This document shows positions 1-10,735 of a stretch of 64,000 nucleotides of DNA, one piece after another. The notes under the pieces are model-generated. The model worked only from the letters and a program-made list of their open reading frames with translations. It had not been told where the DNA came from and did not search any database. Made by a program: the position numbers and the translations under genes. The stretch's first letter is position 1. Every line of letters begins with the position of its first letter. This DNA comes from Ailurus styani (taxonomy: Eukaryota; Chordata; Mammalia; Carnivora; Ailuridae): assembly GCA_002007465.1 (NCBI GenBank), contig LNAC01000751.1:555640-619639 (forward strand). The letters run 5' to 3'.

Positions 1-52
1 CTCTCTCTGTCAAATAAATAAATAAAATCTTTAAAAAAAAAAAAAAAAAGAA
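1..52 (+). repeat. 3' tail of a carnivore SINE, cut by window edge
   Basis: A CT-rich stretch is followed by the carnivore SINE tail (caaataaataaataaaatc) and poly-A. The body lies outside the window. Confidence 0.85.
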
Positions 53-119
53 AGAAACGAGACTGGAGGAACACAGAACGGGGCGTCCAGGGGCTGTGGA
101 CGAAGGCGTAACGCGCGCG

Positions 120-690
120 TCATGGGATCAACATGAGGCGAGAGAGGGAGAAACAGAGGAAATACGAGAAATAACAACCGAGAATTTTCTCCAAATTAAC
201 GTCAGACCCGAAACCGCAGATCCAAGAAACTGAGAGAACAGTAAGGAGGATAAACGTCAGAAATAACACACGAAAAACTACCTCCATGCATATCCTCTTC
301 GAAGGAGAAAGTCAGAGGTTCAGAAAATCCTGAAGGAACCCAGAGGAGAAGGCTCCCGAGCGGCAGAGGAGCGACGGTAAGAATTACATCCGACTTCCTG
401 GAAACCACGTGGGAAGAGAGTGGAGTTGAGAGAAAGAAACACACCGAGACACTGAGACGTGATCCTCTAACATCCTGGACACTGAGACGTGATCCTGCAA
501 AGGTGAGGAAGTAAAGACTTCCTCAGACAAAAAACTGAGGGAATTTGTTGCCAGTACACCTGCCTTGCGCGGAACGTTAGCAGAAGTTCAGTGAGAGGGA
601 ACGTGACGCGGGTCAGAAACTTGGGTCCGCGGGGAGAAAGACAAAGCATCAGAGGAGGAATAAGTGAAGGTGAAAATCAGAAGCGTCATT
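120..690 (+). repeat. L1 ORF1-region fragment
   Basis: The segment follows, in order, the 3' half of mammalian L1 ORF1: 'aaattaacgtcagac', then 'ttacatccgacttcct', then 'gagggaatttgttgccagta', then 'agaagttcagtgagaggga'. It has many substitutions and stops, so it is an old, dead fragment. Confidence 0.7.
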
Positions 691-865
691 TTCCCTGCTC
701 TTCAGCGATCTAGCAAGCAGCTGAAGTGACCACGGCGCCACTGCATTCGCCTGTGTTTGCCTCCGTCCGCACACGTGCTGGCGTGTGAGTGAACCGCCCG
801 CGCCAAGGGTCCAGGCGCGGAGCGAGGGTGAGGGCTAACTGATTTCAGAGCCATCCCGTGCCCTC

Positions 866-1159
866 CCTCTCCCCGCAGTGGTCAGCTGCTGCTGGGCTGT
901 GAGGCCCAGAGGGAGCCTCGGTTTGGTAGTACGCACACCTGTAGCTGCCGCCGTCCCTGGCTGTCGCGGCCCCGAAGGCGGAGTGAGCCGCGTTCCCCGT
1001 TGGCGCCCGCACGTCTGCAGGCTCGGGGCTCCCTGCTGCAGCGGAGCAACTGTGATGGACGCAATCACGAGGTCCGTCTTCTGGCACGAAGAGTCACGTT
1101 CTCGCCCGGTGTCACCGTCAGCCTCGTCTGAGCCAGGAAGGAGGGGTGAGGTAAGGTTC
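866..1159 (-). pseudogene. Unit A Ig2 exon remnant
   Basis: On the minus strand one frame reads DGGSYRCAYYQTEAP, matching the F-strand of TARM1 Ig2 (family: G-N-Y-S-C-M-x-Y-Q-T). A different frame reads LWASQPS, the following strand, so at least one indel separates them. The acceptor 'cttccag' at 1160 onward is kept. The donor that reads GTGAGG in unit C is not preserved. Left boundary is approximate. Confidence 0.65.
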
Positions 1160-1482
1160 CTGGAAGAGAAAGAGGCTCAGAAATGATGGGGAGCAGCTCG
1201 GGGTCCCCCTCACCGCTGGTGTCCTCGAAGGCGTTGCCTCAGGGCGCGTGAACCAAGGGTACCAGACGCACCTTTGCCCAGCTGGGGGCAAAGCCTCGGC
1301 AAGGACTCGGATCTCCGTTCATTGGTCCCTGATCCAGCCGGTGTCCTCGGACCGCCCCTGCCGACCTCAGCCCTTCCGCGGGAGAGGAGCCCACTTCATG
1401 TCGTCTCCTCGGAGTCCCTCATCCTCTGATGCGGGAGGGGCGGACGGTGAAGCCAGACTCTTTCAGGGCCCTTCCCGCTCAC

Positions 1483-1746
1483 CTGTCACCACGAGAAGGA
1501 CGTCTCTGTCCGGCAGGACTTGCAGGTGTACTTTCCCGAGTCCTGCTGACTCCGGCTAACAAGGGGGACTTCAGCCATCCTTCCTGAAGAATTCTTCTCC
1601 GGACACCATGGACTCGGAGGGCAGCAGGGTTCGTCCCTTGCTGAGTGAACTCCACATTCCTGGCGGGAGTCCAGCATCACCGGGTCGCGTGGCCCCGGCA
1701 GGTACCAGGAAGCTGGGCGAGGCGCTGAAGGGCTGGGGGAGCGCCC
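1483..1746 (-). pseudogene. Unit A Ig1 exon remnant
   Basis: It starts after a good acceptor (CCAG at 1747-1750) and reads LPQPFSASPSFLVPAG, comparable with the LPKPSLxAWPSSVxP start of TARM1 Ig1. It later changes frame and hits a stop (AAG-GAT-GGC-TGA). Another frame near the end reads QQDSGKYTCKSC, the Ig F-strand. The donor GTGAGC after GTGACAG is intact. It is 27 bases shorter than the 291-base intact exon. Confidence 0.7.
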
Positions 1747-2009
1747 CTGGAAAGAAGCAGAGCCCGGGGCTGGGCGCGATGAGCTCGCTGGTTCTCAGGC
1801 AGCCCCCCATGCGCTGTCCTCTCGCACCTGTCAGGATGGCGCTCAGCCGGAAATCAGGAGACGGCAGGTGTCGGCGAGGGTGAGAACGGGGAACCCCGGG
1901 CGCTGCTGCTGGCGGTGGGAGGGGGGGCGGCCGCTGCGGAGAACAGTCGGGCGGCTCCTCCGAAGATGCGGAGCGGACCCACCCTGCGATCCAGCGGCCC
2001 CGCTTCTGG

Positions 2010-2700
2010 GAATGTAGCCGAACGAAATGGAAACTCCGTCTCGTCAGCTTGTCGTTGCGCTCATGTTCTCTGCAGCGTTATTTACAGCAGCCAAAACATG
2101 TCCGCTGAGGAGCGAATGGATGAAGAAAATCTGGGGTGTGTATATGTGTAATGGAATCTTATTCACGCGCAGAAAAGAAGGAAGTGTTGCCCCTGTGTCA
2201 TTGTGGATGGATCTGGAAGTGTTACACTGAGATAGATCAGACGGGGATACAAATACCGTGTGATGTCGTTTATATGTGGAATCTAGAAAAAAGAAGGCAA
2301 GAAATCGTGGGTACAGAGAACAGATTGGTGGTTGCCAAAGAAACAGGCAAAGGGGGTCAAAAGGTCCAAATCTCCAGGTACCAAGTTAGTCTCGGGGATG
2401 TGGTGTGTCGTTAACAATAGTGTAGGGCTTCCTGCAAGCTGCTGACAGAGTAATCTTAGAAGTTCTCGTAGCCAGAAAAAACAACCTAAAAATGGTTAAC
2501 CGTGTGNCAGATTACAGATTACAGAGTAATCTTAGAAGTTCTCGTAGCCAGAAAAAACAACCTAAAAATGGTTAACCGTGTGGTGTGGATGTTAACTACA
2601 TTTATTGTGGCGATCATTTCCTAACATATACAAATTGTGGCTCATGTTGTGCACTTGAAACTAATATGATGTTATATGACCATTGTATCTTTTAAAAATG
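2010..2700 (+). repeat. L1 3' region
   Basis: Sequence typical of the L1 ORF2 end and 3' end ('ttatttacagcagccaaaacatg', 'tatgtggaatctagaaaa', 'ctaatatgatgttatat'). It contains a single N at 2506 flanked by a duplicated stretch, which is probably an assembly join. Confidence 0.65.
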
Positions 2701-2889
2701 GGGCGCCTGGGTGGCTCAGTCGGTGCAGCGTCTGCCTTCGGCTCAGGTCATGATCTCGCGGTCCTGGGATCGAGCCCAGCATCGGGCTCCCTGCTCAGCG
2801 GGGAGTCTGCGTCTCCCTCTGCCTCTCCCCCTGCTTGTGCTCTCTCCTTCAAATAAATAAATAAAATCTTAAAACAAAACAAAACAAAA
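2701..2889 (+). repeat. Carnivore SINE
   Basis: Full-length copy: 'ggcgcctgggtggctcagtc' start, tRNA-like body, CT-rich region, 'caaataaataaataaaatc' tail. Confidence 0.93.
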
Positions 2890-2985
2890 GCGGAAGGAGA
2901 AGCCTCTGCCCCTTGACGAGACCCAGAGAAGAAGCATAGGGGCCGTAGAAGGAAGGTGAAGAGTGTATCACCAAGAAACACTCAC

Positions 2986-3021
2986 CGTCCGTGTCCTTGC
3001 TTCCTTGGCCAGCGCACAGCC
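2986..3021 (-). pseudogene. Unit A 36-base mini-exon
   Basis: Acceptor CTCTTGCAG, 36 bases, donor GTGAGT. With a preceding G it reads GLCAGQGSKDTD, the end of the signal peptide typical of the family's second exon. It is almost the same as the mini-exons of C and D and is the best preserved part of unit A. Confidence 0.75.
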
Positions 3022-5100
3022 CTGCAAGAGAGCCGTCCATGAGACACGAGCATCTGCATGGGGCCCCATCCCGAGGGGCCTTCCCGGGGGCTGCCGCTGA
3101 GAAGGGAGCCTGGAGGTCATGCACCTGGGGCTTCTCGTTTCCCCACACTGGACTGTGGCTCCAGCTCTGCTCCCGGCTCCTTCCCCACTGCTCCCAGAAG
3201 GTCTCCTGAGCCGCTCACTCCTCCCACGGCCCCAGGACCTGTCCTGGTTCCCCAGATGTCCACAAGCCCTTCCATCCTCTGTCCAAGCCACCCCTATTCT
3301 TAGCGTTTGCTACTAGAGTCCATGTTCAGTTTCCTTGACTCCCCATCCTCCAGGGGAGAAGGCAGGAGCATGCAGGAGATTGGTGAGCCAGCTTAAGTCC
3401 TGATGTTGTCCACACCCTGAGCCTGGGCGCCCCCAGACCGTCTCCTCTGTGATGAAAGTATCCCCCATCATGCAGGCTGCTCGCTGCCCTGGGTGGCATG
3501 AATTAAGACAGAAACGATTGGGTCATAAAAATCTTCGAGTTTGTAAAAGTCTGCCCTCATGCACAGGAGACAGAAGATGTCACTGCCTGTGAGCAGCTGG
3601 AAGGCAGGGACTCTGTGTTCTTCACCTCAGCCTGCCCGGTGTCCGCACAGGCCCTCGCACTTCCTAGGACCTCTGTGAACGCATACTGACAGCTGCCGAG
3701 ATGCCCAAGTAAGCACAGATGAGATTTTATAAGAATGGTAAAGGTGCAGACTCATAGGGCTGTTTAAGTCATATCTTAATCCTCAGGGACCAGAAAATGA
3801 CACGCTTTTCCAAATAGACGCTGACTCCATTTACAGATCTGACTGATGCTTGGTCCTCTGCTAAATGGTAATCTTCTCTAGAGATGACATGTCCGTGCAT
3901 CCCGTTGTATTCTTGACACCGTCCGGAAGTCTCCACACAGTAGATGGTCCGTTCATTCAGACAGTGGAAACTTACAACGACTGCCCTCATTCCTGCCTTC
4001 GCCGCCAGGATGACACCGTCCTCGCCCTCCTCCGCGTGGCGGGAAGGTGCAGCACGCCCTCTCGTGGGAAGGAGCTAGTGAGGACAGCCTCAGCCTTTCG
4101 TGCTGAGACGTCTCTGAGCCCGTCTTTTCCATTCGGTATTTTCATCCCTCATTTCTCCAAGCAGGACAGAGCTCGCTGTGGAGCGCCCTGAAACAGGTCT
4201 CAGGAACAGACCGTGTTTCTCCCCCTGTCCCACACAACACTGTCCCACACAACAGCTGTGTGCGGAGCACCCTCCAAGCCTGGCTGCACGTTGGGCTCCC
4301 CGGGGGGCTGTGGAAACTCCCAGCACAGATGGCAACATGAGCGCGGTGGTGGGCTGGGGGGGCTCCAACACTCGGCCCCCCACAAAAACAAGAACGATTA
4401 CAAAACACAGCTACACACGGACGGAAATAGCTCTGGGAAATCTCCGGACTGCAGCGAAGAGGCAGCAGAAATGCCGAGAGCTCAAAAAGCAGGAGACGCG
4501 AGGGCAGCCTTTGAGCTGCAGCCGCGCGTCCTCCAGCGCAGAGCAGCCGGGCCGGGGAGAGCCCCTCGGAGGGGTGGGACAGCAGGGGAACCCCCGCAGC
4601 CCACAGCAGTCACCCGACGCTGACCCCTGCTGACCGGGGCCCCCGTTCCCAGCCCCGGGGCTGCCCGGGCCTGGGGCTGTCAGTGTTGTGGGACCCGCCG
4701 CAGGAGCCCAAGCTGCTGATGTGCCCTGGCCTCCCAGGGCCCGTGCCGCTGCTGCGTCCCCCGCCCGGCTGGAGCCCCCGAGACCCGGTCCCGTGGGAGA
4801 CGGGCTCTGGCCCCCACCTCAGACATGACCGCAGCTGCCCTCGGGAAAGCCCACCTAAGCCCAACCGGAAAGGCCGGAGGAGGCCACCACTCCCTCAAAC
4901 ATGCAGATACCGATGTGCTCTCTCCCTCTTGCAGGAAGCACGAAACAGCAAGCAAGCAACACCATCCGGGAACACAGTAATTTTCCAGGAATGGACTCCA
5001 AAGAAACAAAGAACTCTAACAACTTAACTGGAGAAAGAATTTAATGATTTTTAAGGGAGCTTCCCAGCATCCAAGAGAACACGTGCTGGCAACTTTGTGA
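3022..5100 (-). other. Intron 1 of unit A, duplicated in unit C
   Basis: The first 0.3 kb (to about 3300) is almost the same as 23.86-24.1 kb beside the unit C mini-exon. Parts of 3.5-4.4 kb resemble 24.3-25.0 kb, including a degraded DNA-transposon-like piece around 4270-4330 ('ctggctgcacgttgggctcc'). MIR-like sequence lies near 3590-3700. No exon was seen. Confidence 0.6.
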
Positions 5101-7400
5101 ACTCAGGAAAGGAAGCGTGGAGAAGCCAGACATTCAGCAAGAAGCAAGACCCCCGACTGGACGGAGCCTGGTCTCTGTGCACCCAAGCCCTGGGGCCTGG
5201 ACCCTCGTCCCTCCTGTCCGGTCCCTGCAGACAGGCAGAGCCCCAAGGCGGACTGTTCCCGTTGTAATGACCATGCTGTGTGGGCAGGACGTGTGCCGCG
5301 TCGGCTGCTGCTGTAACTCTGTGTAAACGCGGAGGATTCACATCACGGGTGCAGCCGAGGAGTGGACAGGGCGCTGAGAACAGGGTCTCTGTGGACATTG
5401 GTGTGGTGGCTTAGAGAATGTGGAGGCTGCTCTTTGCCTGGAGCTGGTGGAGGATCAGGGCACAGGAGGGACTGAGGAGTGAGAGTCTAGTTTGTCTCAG
5501 TTAAGAAAAGATTCTCAGCATCATGAAGCAGGTCCTAAGTGATCCCACTGGAACTCAGTACCCTTGACCTGCTGTCTCCCAGCTGAAGACCATGCAGGGC
5601 TCTGAAACATCCAGACCTCTTCGGTTCCTGCCTCTTCAACACCCTCCCTCCCTCACCCCTGCAGACGCGGCTGAAGGGGAACCGGAACCCTCTACTGCCT
5701 CCCAAGTGGGGTGTCCCTCTGAGGCTTGAGGCATTCACCCAGCGTGGTTGGAAGAACATGTTGGTTGGACACACACTTGACCACCTGGCTTCTTATCCAA
5801 CTGGCATCTCATGTCAACTCTGCACATCATGTACAACAGTGATAAGAGACATTCTCAGAAGTCTTATCTCACAAGGGGTTGGGTGCCTCAGTCTGATGAC
5901 AGGGCACACGTCTGTCAAGGACAGAAGAGAGCGGGGTCCTGCTTGCTTCACTGGCAGGTGATGGAGAGTTCTCTGTGAGGGATTTCCAGCAGAAATAGCA
6001 CCTGAGCCAGGGAGGGGGGATGACAGAAGGATTCATTCCCCATGGGGGTAACAGTGACCTCCCTATGCATACACAGTCTCTGATCACTGCGACAGCCCTG
6101 CCGATGGTCCTAATTACCGTCCCTGTATGGATAAGGCAGTAAAGCCCCAGCGCCGTGTGACGTATGTCAGATACAGTTGGCCAGCACGTGCAGGCCTGAA
6201 GCCTCCGGGACACACACATGATCCGCTCCTCTCCTGGAAACACAGGTGGGCAGCTTACGATGTGGACCCCATTCACCTTCCCAGGACGGGGCTCTTAGAT
6301 CTAGCCTAGAGTAATGGAATCAGAGGAATGTGGTGAAGACAGAGCTAGGTCACGGCGACCACTACCTGGAGAGCACACCCACCCACCTTGTGGAGACCAG
6401 GCTTCTGTGGTGCCTACACACAGACATCCTGAGACACCGGATGTTCTGAGATCCACCCGCACTTGTTTGACCCACTCCTGTGTCGCCTCTGTAGGTTCCC
6501 CACTCTCCGTCTGTGCACTCCCCCGAGGACATTTACACTCTGAAGACCCCATGTGCACCTTCCTCGTCATACCCCATCGTGACGGGCACAGACAGGCCTG
6601 GGGAGTCAGGCAGGCCTGGGTTCGAATGCTGACCTTTCTGCTCCTTCTCTGTGTGGCCATAAGCAGGAGCCCTCAGCTCTCGGTCTCCGGGTCCTCATCT
6701 CTTCCTGCGGGTCGAGTTCCCTTCACACGGGGTACTCGGCGTTGCTCAGAGTGGTATTCCCCACAGCATCAGAGAGGAGCCATAGGTGCTCTGTGGGGTG
6801 ATTTTGGGAATGCAGTGACCTAGCATTCTGTAGTATTGATGATGGCATCAGAGAGTTACCTCAGTAACTTTCAGTCATGTGAAGCCCTTTTGATCACACC
6901 GAGGATAGAGCTTCAGTTTGATACGGGCACCTCTATGTCCTGCTAATCACCCTTCTAACAAGAGGTGAGCCACCCCGAGCTCAGAAACTTGACCAGCGAC
7001 CGCACGCAGCTAGAAATCCTAACATTTTCTTCCTCTTCCTTCTGCATACACGTACAGAAACCTCCCCTTCTTAGTGAATCTGGATCATTGTTGAAAGTAT
7101 TGCTTGGAAGTATCCATCCTCCAGCAAATACACTTAAATTAAAAATACCAAGTCGCTAAACCTAAAATGTGAAGTAAAGTGGAGGTGATGTAGGCGCAGA
7201 GCACAGCCATGGATACGGAATGGAAACTTAAACGTTGCCATTGGCTGATAGAGGAAGCCTGTCTAGAGCTGCCAGCAGGGCCCTGACACCTGTGAGCTGT
7301 GATGAAGGCCAGCAGATGGTATTCCCTTCTGCTTCATTACCTTCCCTGGGTCTCTCAGTCAACTCCCTTCTCAAATCCCAGTATTCACAGTCCAAGGAAC
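5100..7400 (-). other. Intron 1 of unit A, duplicated in unit B
   Basis: 5100-5400 resembles 15.70-15.98 kb, and 5565-6250 is very close to 16.35-17.01 kb (long runs without change, for example around the shared 'ttggttggacacacacttg'). This shows that units A and B arose from one duplication that took intron 1 with it. No exon was seen apart from the signal exon. Confidence 0.75.
6585..6830 (+). repeat. MIR element
   Basis: Carries the MIR order 'gcctgggttcgaatgctgacc', then 'ctctgtgtggcc', then 'gggtcctcatct'. The same element lies at the equivalent place in unit B (18.12 kb), so it predates the A/B duplication. Confidence 0.55.
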
Positions 7401-7404
7401 TTAC

Positions 7405-7446
7405 CAAAGCGATGAGGGAGAGGAATGCAGGGATCATAGTGGCCAT
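7405..7446 (-). pseudogene. Unit A signal-peptide exon
   Basis: Minus strand: ATG at 7444-7446 and an in-frame ATG at 7435-7437, then IPAFLSLIAL, followed by donor GTAAGTT. From the inner ATG (the position used in the other units) the exon is 33 bases, not 34: one base has been lost in what is CTCTGCTTTG in unit B. This breaks the phase-1 junction with the mini-exon. Confidence 0.65.
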
Positions 7447-7960
7447 GGAGCCTGCTCTAGGGGCCCTGCTTCAGTGATGCAAGCATGGGAGGGAGGAGAG
7501 CCCCCCCCCTTGTGGTGGCATCCCTGGCCAACCCTCCCCTTCCTTCCTCGCCTGTGACCTGGGGTTTTCATGACTTACCCACATTCCTGCGGTGAGAACC
7601 AGGTGGTACGCATGAACAGCTTCACAGGCAACCGCTTCTTTTGTCCAAGTCCTCATCTGAACACTCAAGCACAGGTCCCAATTCTAACTTAGAAAAGCCT
7701 GAGGGCTGGGACCAGAGGATTCTCTTTGAGGAGACAGAGACAGGTTGGTATCGAGAATATTGCCCATTCCCTAGTTCATAGGAAAGATGCTGGACACTGG
7801 GACAAAATGAGGTCATCAATACTGCTGAATAAGTTTTTGAATGGATATAGTGAGACACTTCATCAACATCCTTAAAAAGTCCATGAAAACACTGTCTCCC
7901 ATCTGTCCAAACACACACACAAGGGTCTTCCATCATGGAAGGTTTTTATCTATATAGTTA
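7447..7960. other. Spacer between units A and B, nothing recognised
   Basis: About half a kilobase upstream of the unit A signal exon. No exon, RNA gene or clear repeat was recognised by eye. Confidence 0.4.
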
Positions 7961-8150
7961 TTGATGAAACAAAAATATCAGGCTAAAAAAGTTGGAACAA
8001 TGTGATTAGCCAATTTGACCTAATTAATAATTTTGGAATCCTATTATACCTAGCAATTACAAAATGTATATTATTGTCAAGGGCACATGGAGCATTTACC
8101 AAAATAGGTATATGCACTGTTAAAAAGCAAGACTGTTTATCACTTTTACC
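7960..8150 (+). repeat. L1 ORF2-like fragment
   Basis: 'tttgacctaattaataattt' followed by 'caagggcacatggagcattt' is the pattern of an L1 ORF2 interior, heavily mutated. Confidence 0.5.
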
Positions 8151-8160
8151 CACTCTCTAA

Positions 8161-8657
8161 TTTTTTAAAATTTTATTTTTAAGTGATCTCTACACCTGAT
8201 GTGGGACTTGAGCTCAACCCTGAGATCAAGAATCACATGCTCTACTAGAGTGTATTATGCTAAGTGAAGTCAGTCAGTCAGAGAAAGACAAATACTGTAT
8301 GATTTCACTCTGATGTGGAATTTAGGGAACAAAACAGATGAACATCGGGGAACTGGGGGGAGAAAGAGAAAGGGAAGCAAACCATAATAGACTCAATGAT
8401 AGAGAAATGAACGGAGGGTTGATGGAGGGAAGTGGGTGGGGATGAGCTAGATAGGTGGTGGGTGTTAGGGAGGGCCCTTGTTGTGATGAGCACTGGGTGT
8501 TGTATGTCAGTGATGAATCACTGAATTCTACTCCTGAAACCAATATTACACTGTATGTTAACTAACTAGAATTTAAATAAGAATTGGGGTAGAAAGCCAA
8601 AAACAAAAACAAAAAAGAATTTCTTGCTCTACCAACTGAGCCAGCCAGGTGCCTCGC
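8161..8657 (-). repeat. Old minus-strand SINE split by an L1 3' end
   Basis: 8161-8248 ('tttttaagtgatctctacac' onward) and 8616-8657 ('tctaccaactgagccagcca') are the two halves of one old SINE. The L1 piece between them is flanked by similar short sequences (agaatcacatgctctac / agaatttcttgctctac), as expected of a target-site duplication. Confidence 0.7.
8249..8612 (+). repeat. 5'-truncated L1 3' end
   Basis: Contains the carnivore L1 3'-UTR string: 'gacaaatactgtatgatttc', then 'gagcactgggtgttgtatg', then 'tattacactgtatgttaac', then an A-rich end. It is inserted in an older SINE. Confidence 0.8.
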
Positions 8658-8689
8658 CATTCTCTAATTCTAATCTTTTCCTAATATTT

Positions 8690-9205
8690 TTATTGTGGTA
8701 AAGTACACATAATGTACAATTTAGTGCCCTGACCATTTTGAAGTGTACAGTTTAATGGTATTAAGTATGTTCACACTGCTGTGCAATCACCACCACCATC
8801 CACCTCCAGAGCTCTCTTCTTTGCAGAACTGAAACTCCGTCTCCATTAAACAACTCCCCAATTAAAAAAAAACTTTACTGTTGATATTAGAGAGTTCTTG
8901 ATTTATTCTAGATAAAAGGCTTTTGTCAAATACAGGATTTTCAGTTTTTTTCTCCCAGACTAAAGCTTGTCTTCTGATCCACTTGTGAGTCTTGTGCAGA
9001 GTGGTAGCTCTAATTTTGATTCACTCTAACTTAATGTGTTTTTCTTTTATGGGTCTTGCTTTCGTGTCGTGTCTGGTAACTCTTCACCAAGCCCTTGATC
9101 CTAATGATTTTCTGTTTTCTTTCAAAGGTTTTCTAACATTACATTTTAAATTCAAATCTTTAGTACACTTTGATTTCATTTTTATAAGGTACGAAGCTTC
9201 AGCAA
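8690..9205 (-). repeat. Old antisense L1 sequence
   Basis: 'tattgtggtaaagtacacat', 'tcaccaccaccatccacctcc' and 'gataaaaggcttttgtcaaa' are common in antisense L1 3' ends and ORF2. No gene was seen. Confidence 0.55.
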
Positions 9206-10268
9206 ACTAGGAACATAGAAGGGAACCTCCTCAGACGTATAAAGGGCATCTGTGAAAAGCCTACAAGTAATAGCATATTTAATGGTGAACAACTGAATGC
9301 TTTCACTGTAAGATCATGTAAAAAGCCAGGCTATTCATCCTCACTAATTTCCTCAACAGCATTCTGGATGTTCTAGCTAGAGAAATTAGCTCCCACCCCC
9401 CAAAAATGTATACAAATTAGAAGTGGCAGAAGTAAAACTGTCTCTAGTCCCACAGACTATGATGGACTATGTAAAAAAAATTTTTTAAGGAATCTACAAA
9501 AAGTTACATGAAATAATGTCTGACCTTGGCAAGGAAGCAGGATATCTCAGTCACAGAATTAAAAAACAACTTCATATGCACATGCGGGGAACCACTGCAA
9601 GTGATAATTCAGGAGGCAGTATCATTTATATCACATCAATGAACATGAAAAACCTAAGGATAAAATTTAATTGACATATGCCAAACCCATATGGTGAAAA
9701 AGGCAAAACACTGATGAGAGAAATGAGAGAAATCTAAATAAAGATATAAACTGTGCCCCTGGATCAGAACCCTCAATATTATTAAGATATTCATTCTCTC
9801 GGAGTTGACATATAGTGTAAACACAAGCCTGATCAGGATCCCAGTAGTCTTTGGTAGAAATTGACAAGATTCTAAAATGTATACAGAAATTTAAAAGACT
9901 TAGAATTGCCTGAATAATTTAAAAAACTGATAAGCCAACAGACTCTGTTTTCAAGACTTTAAAAACTACAAAAATCAAAATAGTGTGGTATAGGCAAAAG
10001 TATAGAAAAATAGATCAATGGAACAACAGAGTCCAGAAAGCAGCTTGTCAATCTATGGTAAACTGGTCTTTAAACAAAACTGCCAAATCAATTCAGTGGA
10101 AAAAGAATAACCCTTTCAAGAGCTGGTACAGGAACAGTTGGGTTCATCTGTACGTTAAAGAATGAACCTTGACTCTTATCTGATGCCATCTCTAAAAATT
10201 TTGAAAAGATAATAGACCTAAATGTAAGGGTTAGTAGTATCCTACTTACAGAAGAAAAAAGAATTCAT

Positions 10269-10471
10269 GGGCGCCTGGGTGGCTCAGTGGGTTAAAGCCT
10301 CTGCTTTCGGCTCAGGTCATGATCTCAGTGTCCTGGGATCAAGGCCCGCGTCGGGCTCTCTGCTCAGCGGGGAGCCTGCTTCCTCCTCTCTCTCTGCCTG
10401 CCTCTCTGCCTACTTGTAATCTCTCTCTCTGTGTGTCAAATAAATAAATAAAATCTTTAAAAAAAAATAAT
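10269..10471 (+). repeat. Carnivore SINE
   Basis: Full-length and young-looking: canonical start, 'ttaaagcctctgctttcggc', 'caaataaataaataaaatc' tail. Inserted in L1. Confidence 0.93.
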
Positions 10472-10608
10472 AAAAGTGCAGAGAGGAGTAACAGACTTAG
10501 GTAAATATTTGCAGTACATGTCTATTAATCATGGACTTGTACCCAGATTATATATGTTCTTACAACTCAATATCAAGATTAACAATCCAGTTTAAAAATG
10601 GGCAGAGT

Positions 10609-10735
10609 TGGGGTGCCTGGGTGGCTTCGTCAGTTAAGTGTCCAACTCTTGATCTCAGCTCAGATCTTGATCTCGGAGTCTTGAGTTCAAGCCCCACATT
10701 GGGCTCCATGCTGGGCCTGGAGCCTACTTAAGGAA
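10609..10735 (+). repeat. Older SINE, shortened
   Basis: 'gggtgcctgggtggcttcgtc' to 'ggagcctacttaaggaaa'. It lacks the normal tail and has diverged. Confidence 0.8.

Larger units (their letters stand above)
750..1990. other. CpG-rich stretch covering decayed Ig exons of unit A
   Basis: CG dinucleotides are clearly denser here than in the AT-rich repeats either side (many gcgc, ccgc and acgt groups). No promoter motif was recognised. It coincides with the decayed Ig1 and Ig2 exons of TARM1-like unit A. Confidence 0.45.
866..7446 (-). pseudogene. TARM1-like pseudogene, unit A
   Basis: This is a decayed minus-strand copy of TARM1, a two-Ig activating receptor of myeloid cells. Four exon remnants lie in family order: signal exon (about 7405-7446), 36-base mini-exon (2986-3021), Ig1 (1483-1746) and Ig2 (about 866-1159). 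The mini-exon and its splice sites look intact and match unit C closely. Ig1 is 264 bases instead of 291, is frameshifted and meets a stop. Ig2 keeps only a recognisable F-strand with frame changes, and its donor is lost. The signal exon lacks one base. No transmembrane exon was found between the window start and Ig2, where an L1 fragment sits. The gene cannot make a normal receptor. Confidence 0.75.
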
